A stretch of DNA of 5,525 bases from an uncultured Clostridia bacterium (GTDB taxonomy: Bacteria; Bacillota; Clostridia; Oscillospirales; CAG-272), in the NCBI GenBank assembly GCA_937893945.1, contig CALCTA010000018.1, positions 1-5,525 on the forward strand, in the 5' to 3' direction. Below are positions 1 to 4,997 of the stretch, in pieces. Made by a program: the position numbers and the translations under genes. The notes beneath the pieces were generated by a model. That model searched no databases. It had not been told where the DNA came from and saw nothing but the letters and a program-made list of their open reading frames with translations. The stretch's first letter is position 1; every line of letters begins with the position of its first letter.

Positions 1-475
1 GGGCAAGATCATGATCGGCGATTATTCCTTCCTTCCCTGCACCCCCGCGGGCGTTATGGCTCTCCTTGAGCGTAGCGGGATTGACGTTTGCGGCAAGGAG
101 TGTGTTGTCGTAGGTCGCTCGAACATCGTCGGCAAGCCTCAGGCAATGCTTCTTCTCCACGCTAACGGCACAGTAACTATCTGCCACAGCCGCACTAAGA
201 ATCTCGCAGAGGTCTGTAGGCGCGCCGACATTCTCGTCGCGGCTATCGGCAAGGCGGATTTCTTCACGGGCGATATGGTCAAGGAGGGCGCAGTAGTTAT
301 TGACGTCGGAATGAACAGACGCGCTGACGGTAAGCTCACGGGAGACGTTGATTTTGCAAGCGTTGAGCCTAAAGCATCCTACATTACCCCCGTTCCCGGC
401 GGCGTAGGTCCTATGACTATCACTATGCTGATGCAGAACACCCTCACAGCCGCGAAGAACGCAATTAGGAATTAA
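1..475 (+). CDS. folD: FolD, methylenetetrahydrofolate dehydrogenase/cyclohydrolase (C-terminal part)
   Basis: This is the C-terminal ~157 residues of the bifunctional cytosolic enzyme that interconverts 5,10-methylene-, 5,10-methenyl- and 10-formyl-tetrahydrofolate using NAD(P). The reading frame is open to the left edge (codons from base 2, GKIMIGDY...), so the ATG at base 11 is internal and the true start lies outside. Visible family signatures, numbered from that ATG, are FLPCTPAGV (7-15), which begins the nucleotide-binding half; the dinucleotide-binding motif GRSNIVGKP (35-43); IDVGMNR (97-103); and the C-terminal signature PVPGGVGPMT (127-136). The catalytic Lys/Asp region of the N-terminal domain is not in the window. 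FolD is normally about 280-300 residues, so slightly over half is seen. The frame ends cleanly in TAA, and the C-terminus has the usual length. The gene faces the GH2 gene convergently. Identification is by recognised motifs and is very secure. Confidence 0.97.
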   Translation, partial: GKIMIGDYSFLPCTPAGVMALLERSGIDVCGKECVVVGRSNIVGKPQAMLLLHANGTVTICHSRTKNLAEVCRRADILVAAIGKADFFTGDMVKEGAVVIDVGMNRRADGKLTGDVDFASVEPKASYITPVPGGVGPMTITMLMQNTLTAAKNAIRN

Positions 476-498
476 AGTTAGTTTGTGTTAAAAATTTT

Positions 499-522
499 GC
501 CACTTTCTTTCGAGAAAGTGGC
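499..522 (+). terminator. 10-bp UUCG hairpin downstream of folD
   Basis: A perfect 10-bp stem, GCCACTTTCT / AGAAAGTGGC, closes a TTCG loop 23 bp after the folD stop. On the plus strand it is followed by GCAAAGAAC, not a T tract, so it is a poor canonical intrinsic terminator for folD. On the minus strand it is followed by CAAAATTTTT. An alternative outer pairing, TTTGC with GCAAA, can lengthen the stem with a 2-nt bulge. It may be a 3'-end stabilising hairpin, a weak terminator, or a dispersed hairpin repeat. The structure is certain; the function is inferred. Confidence 0.45.
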
Positions 523-649
523 GCAAAGAACTTGAATGTGGGTTGGAATATGGTTTTGATATAACTCAACCCGATATTCTCTACCAAAGGTTGGGTTGCC
601 TGTAAGGGTAGCAACATAACAATTCGTTTATTTAATTCAATAGCGATGA

Positions 650-697
650 AGAAACACGCGGACAGCTCTGCTACCGCGTGTTTCTGTTTTTATTTTA
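650..697 (+). terminator. Strong intrinsic terminator (plus strand)
   Basis: A 12-bp perfect stem (AGAAACACGCGG at 650-661 with CCGCGTGTTTCT at 674-685) has a 12-nt loop that can itself pair AGC with GCT. The T-rich tract TGTTTTTATTTTATT follows. This is a textbook Rho-independent terminator on the plus strand. It lies about 175 bp past the folD stop, so it either ends a long folD 3' untranslated region or ends a separate small transcript (see the possible sRNA finding). Confidence 0.85.
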
Positions 698-735
698 TTG
701 AGAAGGCTTGGGGCGTAATTTTATTATTTGAGGGT

Positions 736-754
736 CATACGGAACATCCGTATG
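736..754. repeat. 8-bp palindrome CATACGGA/TCCGTATG
   Basis: A perfect 8-bp inverted repeat, CATACGGA (736-743) and TCCGTATG (747-754), has a 3-base loop, ACA. No T tract follows on either strand, so it is not an evident terminator. Its right arm overlaps the 9-mer CGTATGCGA (749-757), which recurs directly at 841-849 inside the neighbouring 131-bp element. Function is unknown; it is probably another small dispersed palindrome. Confidence 0.4.
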
Positions 755-782
755 CGATTTAAACAATAAACTACCATATTGC

Positions 783-913
783 TTGTAGGGACCGGCGTCC
801 TCGACGGTCCAAGCTCGTTTGGATTATGAAAATGAATTTTCGTATGCGACAAATACAAAAAACATCGCAAAATTCTTTTGCGATTGGACCGTCGAGGACG
901 CCGGTCCCTACAA
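783..913. mobile_element. 131-bp MITE/REP-like element with perfect 30-bp terminal inverted repeats
   Basis: Bases 783-812 and 884-913 are perfect reverse complements over 30 bp, beginning TTGTAGGGACC and ending GGTCCCTACAA, around a 71-bp AT-rich centre. Each arm is itself partly palindromic (GGACCG ... CGGTCC), so each can fold alone, or the two can form one long hairpin. The centre contains another 9-bp perfect hairpin, ATCGCAAAA-TTC-TTTTGCGAT (864-884), abutting the right arm. No ORF lies inside, and no clear target-site duplication is visible at the ends. From memory, palindromic repeats starting GTAGGG are common between genes in Ruminococcaceae-type genomes; that is background knowledge, not shown here. 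It is called MITE/REP-like because it is small, non-coding and bounded by inverted repeats. Mobilisation in trans is inferred. Confidence 0.6.
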
Positions 914-939
914 TTGTAAAAAATATTCCAACCTAAAAG

Positions 940-985
940 GCTCTCCTTGAGGAGAGCTGTCTGCGTATGCAGACTGAGAGGTGTC
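940..985. repeat. Double-hairpin intergenic repeat
   Basis: Two hairpins follow each other directly. The first is GCTCTCC-TTGA-GGAGAGC (940-957, 7-bp stem); the second is GTCTGC-GTAT-GCAGAC (959-974, 6-bp stem). They are followed by the conserved-looking tail TGAGAGGTGTC. From memory this layout (CTCC...GGAG, AGCTGTC...GAC, TGAGAGG) resembles a short repeat found many times between genes of Clostridia, with the stem sequences varying and the pairing kept. The pairing is seen in the sequence; family membership is recalled and unverified. It lies just 3' of the 131-bp element. Confidence 0.5.
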
Positions 986-1020
986 TATGTTTTTTACAGA
1001 TGCATCTCCTTTTATCCATA

Positions 1021-1060
1021 ACAAACCACGGGCTGCCGAAGCAGCCCGTGGCTTTTGTTT
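1021..1060 (-). terminator. Terminator of the GH2 gene (UUCG hairpin)
   Basis: An 11-bp perfect GC-rich stem (1026-1036 with 1041-1051) encloses a four-base loop that reads TTCG on the minus strand, closed by C-G: the very stable C(UUCG)G tetraloop. On the minus strand it lies 25 bp after the GH2 stop. It is preceded by AAACAAAAG and followed by TTTGTT, which can pair with each other to lengthen the stem. On the plus strand CTTTTGTTT follows, so it may also stop transcripts coming from the folD side. Confidence 0.8.
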
Positions 1061-1075
1061 AGGTTTAATAATATC

Positions 1076-3826
1076 TTATTTCTCAAATATCTCAACGATA
1101 CCTGCAAGGCCTGCGCCGTAAACGGTGCTTTCGTTTTCGGTGCGCATAAGTATTCTGATATCTGCCTTGCTTCCCTTTTCTGCCGTGAATATGGGAGTAA
1201 TGTACTCGCCGTTGACGTGTCTGTCAACAGTATCAAGCAGCTTGCCGTTGACGTATATCTCGGCATAATGGAAGCGCGCGTAAGAGAAGCGGAGCTTGCA
1301 CTCGTTGCCGACGTATATCTTGGGAGTTACTCTGTATATTCTCCAGCCGTCGTGGAAGTCGGGCTGGTGGCGGTGATTTACGAGCTGAACGGGGCTAAAG
1401 GAGTTCATATCGTTATCCGCAAGCTCAACAAGAGCGTTCGGTCTCTCCTCGGTAACCTCGGACATAGTAAAGCCGGTAAGTGTGTAGTTCGTAGCGACAA
1501 CAGGGCAAACAGGAGCGGCCACCTTAACTACGTTAAGCGTGATAACGCTCTCCTCAAGTCCCTCTCCCCAAACGCGAACAGAGATATTCTCTGCACCCGT
1601 CTTAGAGGTTACGAGAGCCTGACAGTGTCCGCAGTATGCATGACGCTCGGGAAGAACGTCAGACTCGTGGCTGTTGGGATCTCCGTTGCCGACGCCGCGG
1701 ACGAATCCGTCGCCGATAACGTCAAAGTGGATGAGATTATCAGCAGTAGGAACTACCACACCTCTCTTATCCTTTACCGCAACGTTTATAACAACTGTAT
1801 CCTGACCGTCATTCTTTATGTCAAGCGTGTTTGTCTCGGTAACTATAGCGTAAGGCTTGCCCGCAGTTCTCTGCTCGGTCTTAGCCACGCATCTGCCGTT
1901 ACGGTATGCCTTTGCGCTTATTCTTCCGCGTGCGAACTCTACCTGCCATTCGGGGTTATTGGTGCATATATCGTTGCTCTTTCTTCCGAGCGACTTGCCG
2001 TTAAGGAAAAGCTCGACCTCGTCGCAGTTGCTGACTGCCATTACGCGCACAGGCTCGCCCTTCTTCCAGTTCCAATGAGGAAGCAGATGTACCATAGGCT
2101 TATCGGTAAAGCACGCCTTGTTGAAATAGAAGGAGTCCTTGGGGAATCCGCAGGTGTCCATAATACCGAACTGAGAGGAAACAGAGGGCCACTTGAAAGG
2201 CGTAGGCTCTCCGCGGTAGTCAAAGCCCGTCCAGATGAATATTCCCGCAAAGTAATCGTGCTTGCGAGCGAAATCCCAGGTCTCGCGGATGCTCTGTCCC
2301 CACGGAACGACCTCCTCGTCGTAGTTAGCAAGCACCTGCGCGTTCTCGCGGTCGCTCTTGTAACAGCCACGCGTTGTGATTGCGCTGTTGTTCTCCGCAC
2401 CTATGATAGGCTGATCGGGATGAAGCTCGTGCATAGCCGCTACCTTCTTGATAGCGTAGTTGATGCCCGTAACGTCCATCTCAAGTCCCGTGCCCTCCAT
2501 ACTGCCGTTGATAGCGCCCGTGATAAGTCTTGAATCGTCAAGATGCTCGACCACGCTTCTCATTCTTCGGTATATCTTTGCACCCTCCTCGGTGTTCTGA
2601 AGCGGCTCTTCGTTAAAGAGCGACCAGAAGATAACGCACGGGTGGTTGCGGTCGCGGCGCACCATTATATCAAGATACTCAAGGACCTCGTCGCGCGACT
2701 CAAAGCGACGGTTCTCGTCCATAACTATCATTCCAAGCTCGTCGCAGGCGTCAAGTATCTCCTTGTTAGGAAGATTGTGCGAGCAGCGGTAAGCGTTAGT
2801 GCCCATATCCTTAAGGCGCTGAATTCTGTAATACTGAACCGAATCGGGAACTGCAACGCCAACGCCGGCGTGGTCCTGATGGTTGCAAGTGCCCTTGATC
2901 TTAAGCGGTCTGCCGTTGAGGAAGAAGCCCTTCTCTGCATCTACAGAGAATGTACGGAAGCCGATGCGAGCGCTCTCCTCGTCGATAGCCTCGCCGTCCT
3001 TAAGTACCTCTACCTTAAGTGTGTAGAGCTTGGGGTTATCAACGTCCCAGCGTGTAGGACGGGAAACCGAAAGCTTCTGATTTACTGTAGTCTTGGATGC
3101 GTAGTCGCAAGAAACAGGCGCGGAAACGCTCTGTGCTATTACGGTGTCTCCGTCAAGGATAGTAGCGCGGACAGACGCCTCGTCGGGCTTGTAATTGCTA
3201 TTCTCAAGCACGGTCTCTACTTCAACGTTCCAAGAGTTCTTAGTTCCCTTCTTGAGCACGGGCTTGCCGAAGATTCCGTTGTGAGCGATGTGGAGCTTGT
3301 CCTTTACGTAAAGTCTTACGTGGCGGTAGATACCTGCGCCCTCATACCACCAGCCCTCAGTCTCAAAGCCCTTGATATATACTGAAAGAACGTTGGGACG
3401 GCCGTCGAAGTACGCGCGGTCGGTTATGTCAAATACAGTCTCGGTGTATGCGCTGAATGAGCGCGCCATAAGCGAGCCGTTGAAGTAGAATTCAGCATTT
3501 ACTGCTGTTCCCTCAAAAACAAGTATAAGCTCCTTGTCGGAAAGCGAGGGATCAAGCAGGAAGGACTTTCGGTACCAAGCGTTGTCTCTCGTGCGATAGC
3601 CGTGAGAAATAAGATTTTCTGCCTTAAAATCACTCTCGGAAAAATAGTCGTGAGGGAGATCGATCACGCGCCAATCTCTGTCGTTCCACTGCTTACCGCC
3701 CGCGCCAACGACCGCACCTGCCTTACATCTGTTATAGGACGTGGAATGGCTGTTAGCCTCGTCCTCGTTTACGTCGCCGAGGTGGAACTTCCACTCTCTG
3801 TCCATATCAAGCAAAATTCTTGCCAT
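1076..3826 (-). CDS. Glycoside hydrolase family 2 enzyme, probable cytoplasmic beta-galactosidase
   Basis: A 916-residue enzyme expected to hydrolyse terminal beta-galactosides by the retaining GH2 mechanism. Domains in order: sugar-binding jelly roll (~35-180; DRDWRVIDLPHDY, WWYEGAGIYRHV), Ig-like domain (~185-290), and TIM barrel (~290-580). The barrel carries KGTCNHQDHAGVGVAVPDS, the acid/base Glu406 in FWSLFNEEP, and the nucleophile Glu478 in PIIGAENNS. A DUF4982-like domain follows (~580-650; LLPHWNW, VELFLNGKSLG), then an Ig/invasin-like segment (~655-770; GNGDPNSHE) and a C-terminal beta-rich region (~780-915; AEIYVNGKLLDT) that may bind carbohydrate. No signal peptide is seen, so it is probably cytoplasmic. 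The Asn-x-Lys motif of beta-glucuronidases is not seen near the barrel end. The start at 3826 is chosen because GGAGG lies 6 bases upstream and homology begins there. The in-frame ATG at 3856 would sit almost on the predicted transcription start. The family is certain; substrate is inferred. No transporter or regulator gene adjoins it. Confidence 0.93.
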   Translation of the reverse strand: MARILLDMDREWKFHLGDVNEDEANSHSTSYNRCKAGAVVGAGGKQWNDRDWRVIDLPHDYFSESDFKAENLISHGYRTRDNAWYRKSFLLDPSLSDKELILVFEGTAVNAEFYFNGSLMARSFSAYTETVFDITDRAYFDGRPNVLSVYIKGFETEGWWYEGAGIYRHVRLYVKDKLHIAHNGIFGKPVLKKGTKNSWNVEVETVLENSNYKPDEASVRATILDGDTVIAQSVSAPVSCDYASKTTVNQKLSVSRPTRWDVDNPKLYTLKVEVLKDGEAIDEESARIGFRTFSVDAEKGFFLNGRPLKIKGTCNHQDHAGVGVAVPDSVQYYRIQRLKDMGTNAYRCSHNLPNKEILDACDELGMIVMDENRRFESRDEVLEYLDIMVRRDRNHPCVIFWSLFNEEPLQNTEEGAKIYRRMRSVVEHLDDSRLITGAINGSMEGTGLEMDVTGINYAIKKVAAMHELHPDQPIIGAENNSAITTRGCYKSDRENAQVLANYDEEVVPWGQSIRETWDFARKHDYFAGIFIWTGFDYRGEPTPFKWPSVSSQFGIMDTCGFPKDSFYFNKACFTDKPMVHLLPHWNWKKGEPVRVMAVSNCDEVELFLNGKSLGRKSNDICTNNPEWQVEFARGRISAKAYRNGRCVAKTEQRTAGKPYAIVTETNTLDIKNDGQDTVVINVAVKDKRGVVVPTADNLIHFDVIGDGFVRGVGNGDPNSHESDVLPERHAYCGHCQALVTSKTGAENISVRVWGEGLEESVITLNVVKVAAPVCPVVATNYTLTGFTMSEVTEERPNALVELADNDMNSFSPVQLVNHRHQPDFHDGWRIYRVTPKIYVGNECKLRFSYARFHYAEIYVNGKLLDTVDRHVNGEYITPIFTAEKGSKADIRILMRTENESTVYGAGLAGIVEIFEK

Positions 3827-3832
3827 ATCATT

Positions 3833-3837
3833 CCTCC
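3833..3837 (-). promoter_or_regulatory. Ribosome binding site deciding the GH2 start
   Basis: On the minus strand the sequence reads TACGGAGGAATGATATGGC. GGAGG lies 6 bases before the ATG at 3826. The alternative in-frame ATG at 3856 has no such site and lies at about +3 of the predicted transcript. The ATG inside GGAATGAT overlaps the binding site and is in a different frame. Confidence 0.85.
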
Positions 3838-3851
3838 GTAAAAGGTTTATT

Positions 3852-3866
3852 TTCATACGTTTCCAT
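3852..3866 (-). promoter_or_regulatory. Candidate CcpA cre site at the GH2 transcription start
   Basis: The minus-strand sequence ATGGAAACGTATGAA fits the relaxed cre consensus WTGNAANCGNWNNCW at 14 of 15 positions, with A in place of the conserved C near the right end. Against stricter forms the right half is weak. It overlaps the last bases of the -10 box and the expected start of transcription, a position where CcpA commonly represses. Carbon catabolite control would make sense for a beta-galactosidase gene. This is a pattern match only. Confidence 0.3.
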
Positions 3867-3893
3867 TATATCACACAATCTCTCAAATGTAAA
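3865..3893 (-). promoter_or_regulatory. GH2 promoter, TTTACA-17-TATAAT with extended -10
   Basis: On the minus strand the -35 box TTTACA (3893-3888) and -10 box TATAAT (3870-3865) are separated by 17 bp, and TGA before the -10 gives the extended form TGATATAAT. Transcription should start near 3858, about 30 bases before the chosen ATG. A short inverted repeat, CTCTC (3880-3884) and GAGAG (3902-3906), brackets the -35 box and could be an operator, but its arms are only 5 bp. Confidence 0.85.
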
Positions 3894-3940
3894 GAGCAAA
3901 CGAGAGTTTTTGCGCCCAAAACCGCCATTTATTTATGCAA

Positions 3941-3978
3941 AATAAACTGAAAGCCCTGCATAAGCAGAGCTTTCTTAT
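3941..3978 (-). terminator. Terminator of the DUF6440-type gene
   Basis: Immediately after the stop at 3979, the minus strand forms an 11-bp stem, GAAAGCTCTGC-TTAT-GCAGGGCTTTC (3974-3949), with one U-G wobble, followed by AGTTTATTTT. On the plus strand the same position is a C-A mismatch, so the structure suits minus-strand RNA. The core arms GCTCTGC/GCAGGGC are identical to those of the terminator at 5001-5024. The T tract is broken by AG, so efficiency may be moderate. Confidence 0.7.
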
Positions 3979-4164
3979 TTAATCCTTATTCTCTTCAATA
4001 GGCGTAATTATCGGCTTACCGTCCTTGTCGAGCAGAGGTGTCAAGCCGCCTGCATAACCGCTTGCGTAAAAGAGATAATTGACTCCCGTTTCCCTATCGA
4101 CCCAGACCTGTATTGAGCCTGCGCCCTGACCGTAAACCTTTTCAAATCTCTTGTTTTTTGCCAT
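3979..4164 (-). CDS. Small DUF6440-type protein
   Basis: A complete 61-residue protein of unknown function. It begins MAKNKRFEKVYGQG, continues with a beta-rich stretch, IQVWVDRETGVNYLFY (19-33), then GYAGGLTPLLDKDGKPIITP (36-55), and ends in an acidic tail, EENKD. The pattern KRFE-x-VY-x-QG ... VD-x-ETGVNYLF ... GYAGGLTPLLDKDGKP is what I recall for the DUF6440 family of short Clostridia proteins. No membrane segment or signal peptide is seen, so it is probably cytosolic. AGGAGGG lies 7 bases before the ATG. It has its own strong promoter and a terminator, so it can be expressed alone, although the HD gene upstream lacks a terminator and may read into it. No biochemical role is known to me and none is proposed. 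Confidence 0.85.
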   Translation of the reverse strand: MAKNKRFEKVYGQGAGSIQVWVDRETGVNYLFYASGYAGGLTPLLDKDGKPIITPIEENKD

Positions 4165-4199
4165 TGTAATACCCTCCTCTGAAATTATCTGTCGGTTAG

Positions 4200-4228
4200 A
4201 TTATAACACAAATCCGTAAAAATGTAAA
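4200..4228 (-). promoter_or_regulatory. DUF6440-type gene promoter, TTTACA-17-TATAAT with extended -10
   Basis: On the minus strand TTTACA (4228-4223) and TATAAT (4205-4200) are 17 bp apart, with TGT before the -10 giving TGTTATAAT. Transcription should start near 4193, about 29 bases before the ATG. It lies in the 96-bp gap after the HD gene, so the small gene has an independent promoter even though both genes run the same way. Confidence 0.85.
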
Positions 4229-4260
4229 TAGAAAATTGGGGGCTGACACGATCGAAGCTT

Positions 4261-4818
4261 TTACTCCCCTATCTTCTTTATGGTATCCTTGCGTATCTCT
4301 TCTCTTAATTCCGTCAGATACTCCGAAAAGGCTACCTTGTCGTCTGCGTAGGTCTTATTCAGCTCATACTCCCTCGGTATCCAGGTTGACAGGTCAGAAA
4401 TGTTGTGCTGGATAAGCGCCTCCAAGCCGTCAATTGCCTTATACACCTTGGCTTCTGCCGTCTCTCTTTTCTCCATCTCATCGTAAAGCGCTATCATTTC
4501 CTCGGCATATTCCGATGGAAGAGTTTTTACCCAGGCGTATAGCATCTCTTGCTCTGTCGCCCTGTGCCCTGCGGTCTTATCGAAGGCGGGAATATCCCCC
4601 GTGAAAGCTTCTCCAAGATCGTGAATAATGCACATTCTGATAACCTTATCCATATCTACCTTTGGAAATTCATCCCGCATAAAGAATGCCATTAAGGTCG
4701 TCATCCAGCTGTGCTCGGCAACGCTCTCGTGCCTTCCGTTTTTAGTATAACAATGGCGAGTGGTATCCTTCAGCCTTTCAGCATCATTCAAGGCGTTCAA
4801 TAAAGTCCTTGCATCCAT
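4261..4818 (-). CDS. HD-domain metal-dependent phosphohydrolase (YfbR/HDDC2-like nucleotidase)
   Basis: A complete 185-residue, mostly helical cytosolic protein of the HD superfamily, most like the short YfbR/HDDC2 type whose studied members remove phosphate from 5'-deoxynucleotides using a divalent metal. The expected metal ligands are present in order: His36 in ESVAEHSW, His66-Asp67 in CIIHDLGEAFTGDIP, and Asp130 in KAIDGLEALIQ. Arg21 in the N-terminal KDTTRH stretch could contact the phosphate. Length is normal for the group (about 180-200). The C-terminal WIPREYELNKTYADDKVAFSEYLTELREEI is a helical tail I recall from Clostridia relatives. GGAG lies 6 bases before the ATG, and a strong promoter lies 42 bp upstream. 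No terminator is seen after the stop. The HD fold is certain; 5'-nucleotidase activity is inferred from family resemblance, and another nucleotide or phosphate ester is possible. Confidence 0.88.
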   Translation of the reverse strand: MDARTLLNALNDAERLKDTTRHCYTKNGRHESVAEHSWMTTLMAFFMRDEFPKVDMDKVIRMCIIHDLGEAFTGDIPAFDKTAGHRATEQEMLYAWVKTLPSEYAEEMIALYDEMEKRETAEAKVYKAIDGLEALIQHNISDLSTWIPREYELNKTYADDKVAFSEYLTELREEIRKDTIKKIGE

Positions 4819-4859
4819 AATCTTCTCCCATCATATATCCGTATTTATCCGACAGTTGC

Positions 4860-4888
4860 ATTATATCATATTTTTCAGCAAAAGTAAA
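4860..4888 (-). promoter_or_regulatory. HD gene promoter, TTTACT-17-TATAAT with extended -10
   Basis: On the minus strand TTTACT (4888-4883) and TATAAT (4865-4860) are separated by 17 bp, with TGA before the -10 giving TGATATAAT. The ATG is at 4818, so the leader would be about 35 bases. The architecture is the same as the two promoters downstream. Confidence 0.85.
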
Positions 4889-4927
4889 TAGGGCCACGGA
4901 GTTTTTAGAAATTACACCGCACAAACA

Positions 4928-4997
4928 TAGGGCGGGGGCTTGCTCCCGCCGAAAAAATTCAAACAGAAAGCGGCGGCACCAAGGCACCGCCCTACAA
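4928..4997. repeat. Palindromic repeat pair related to the 131-bp element
   Basis: Two GC-rich palindromes of about 20 bp face each other. The left one, GGCGGGGGC-TT-GCTCCCGCC (4931-4950), pairs fully with one G-U as plus-strand RNA. The right one (4972-4991) pairs fully with two G-U as minus-strand RNA, GGCGGTGCC-TT-GGTGCCGCC. The outer ends are inverted: TAGGGCGG (4928-4935) and CCGCCCTA (4987-4994). Read from the right, the element starts TTGTAGGG, the same eight bases that begin the arms of the element at 783-913, so the two look like members of one family. The spacer of about 21 bp is AT-rich and non-coding. It lies between the HD promoter and the GNAT terminator. Confidence 0.55.

Larger units (their letters stand above)
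476..1020. other. Gene-free convergent intergenic region rich in hairpins
   Basis: About 545 bp between the stop of folD and the GH2 terminator hold no convincing protein gene. The longest open stretch noticed (ATG at 646, about 38 codons) has no ribosome binding site and runs through a transcription terminator. The space is instead filled with separate inverted repeats at 499-522, 650-685, 736-754, 783-913 and 940-974, each listed on its own. Convergent gene ends are a usual place for such palindromic repeats, because neither promoter nor coding sequence is disturbed there. Confidence 0.8.

Noticed and set aside
139..339. 66-codon minus-strand frame inside folD
   Set aside because: It is a shadow of the well-supported folD frame, with no start signals.
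646..762. Small plus-strand frame from ATG 646 (about 38 codons, MKKHADSSATACF...)
   Set aside because: No ribosome binding site, and it is made of the terminator stem, the T tract and the CATACGGA palindrome.
783..985. CRISPR array from repeated short palindromes
   Set aside because: The units are inverted and unequal in sequence, there are no regular spacers, and no cas genes are present.
476..1020. tRNA, rRNA or a known riboswitch in the large gap
   Set aside because: No cloverleaf with a CCA end or T-loop GTTCRA motif was seen, and the region lies at the 3' ends of both neighbouring genes, where a riboswitch would not control either.
1055..2533. 492-codon open frame on the plus strand opposite the GH2 gene, with a 280-codon continuation in the same frame at 2543-3385
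   Set aside because: It is in exact codon register with the GH2 gene on the other strand, so stops appear only where GH2 uses TTA, CTA or TCA codons, which it rarely does. The translation shows no recognisable domain, while the minus strand carries an intact GH2 with catalytic residues.
3827..3856. In-frame ATG at 3856 as an alternative GH2 start, adding MKINLLRRND
   Set aside because: It would lie at about +3 of the predicted transcript with no ribosome binding site, whereas the ATG at 3826 has GGAGG at 6-base spacing.
4784..4987. 67-codon minus-strand frame overlapping the HD gene start
   Set aside because: It runs through the HD promoter and the palindromic repeat, overlaps the HD start in another frame, and its translation resembles nothing known.
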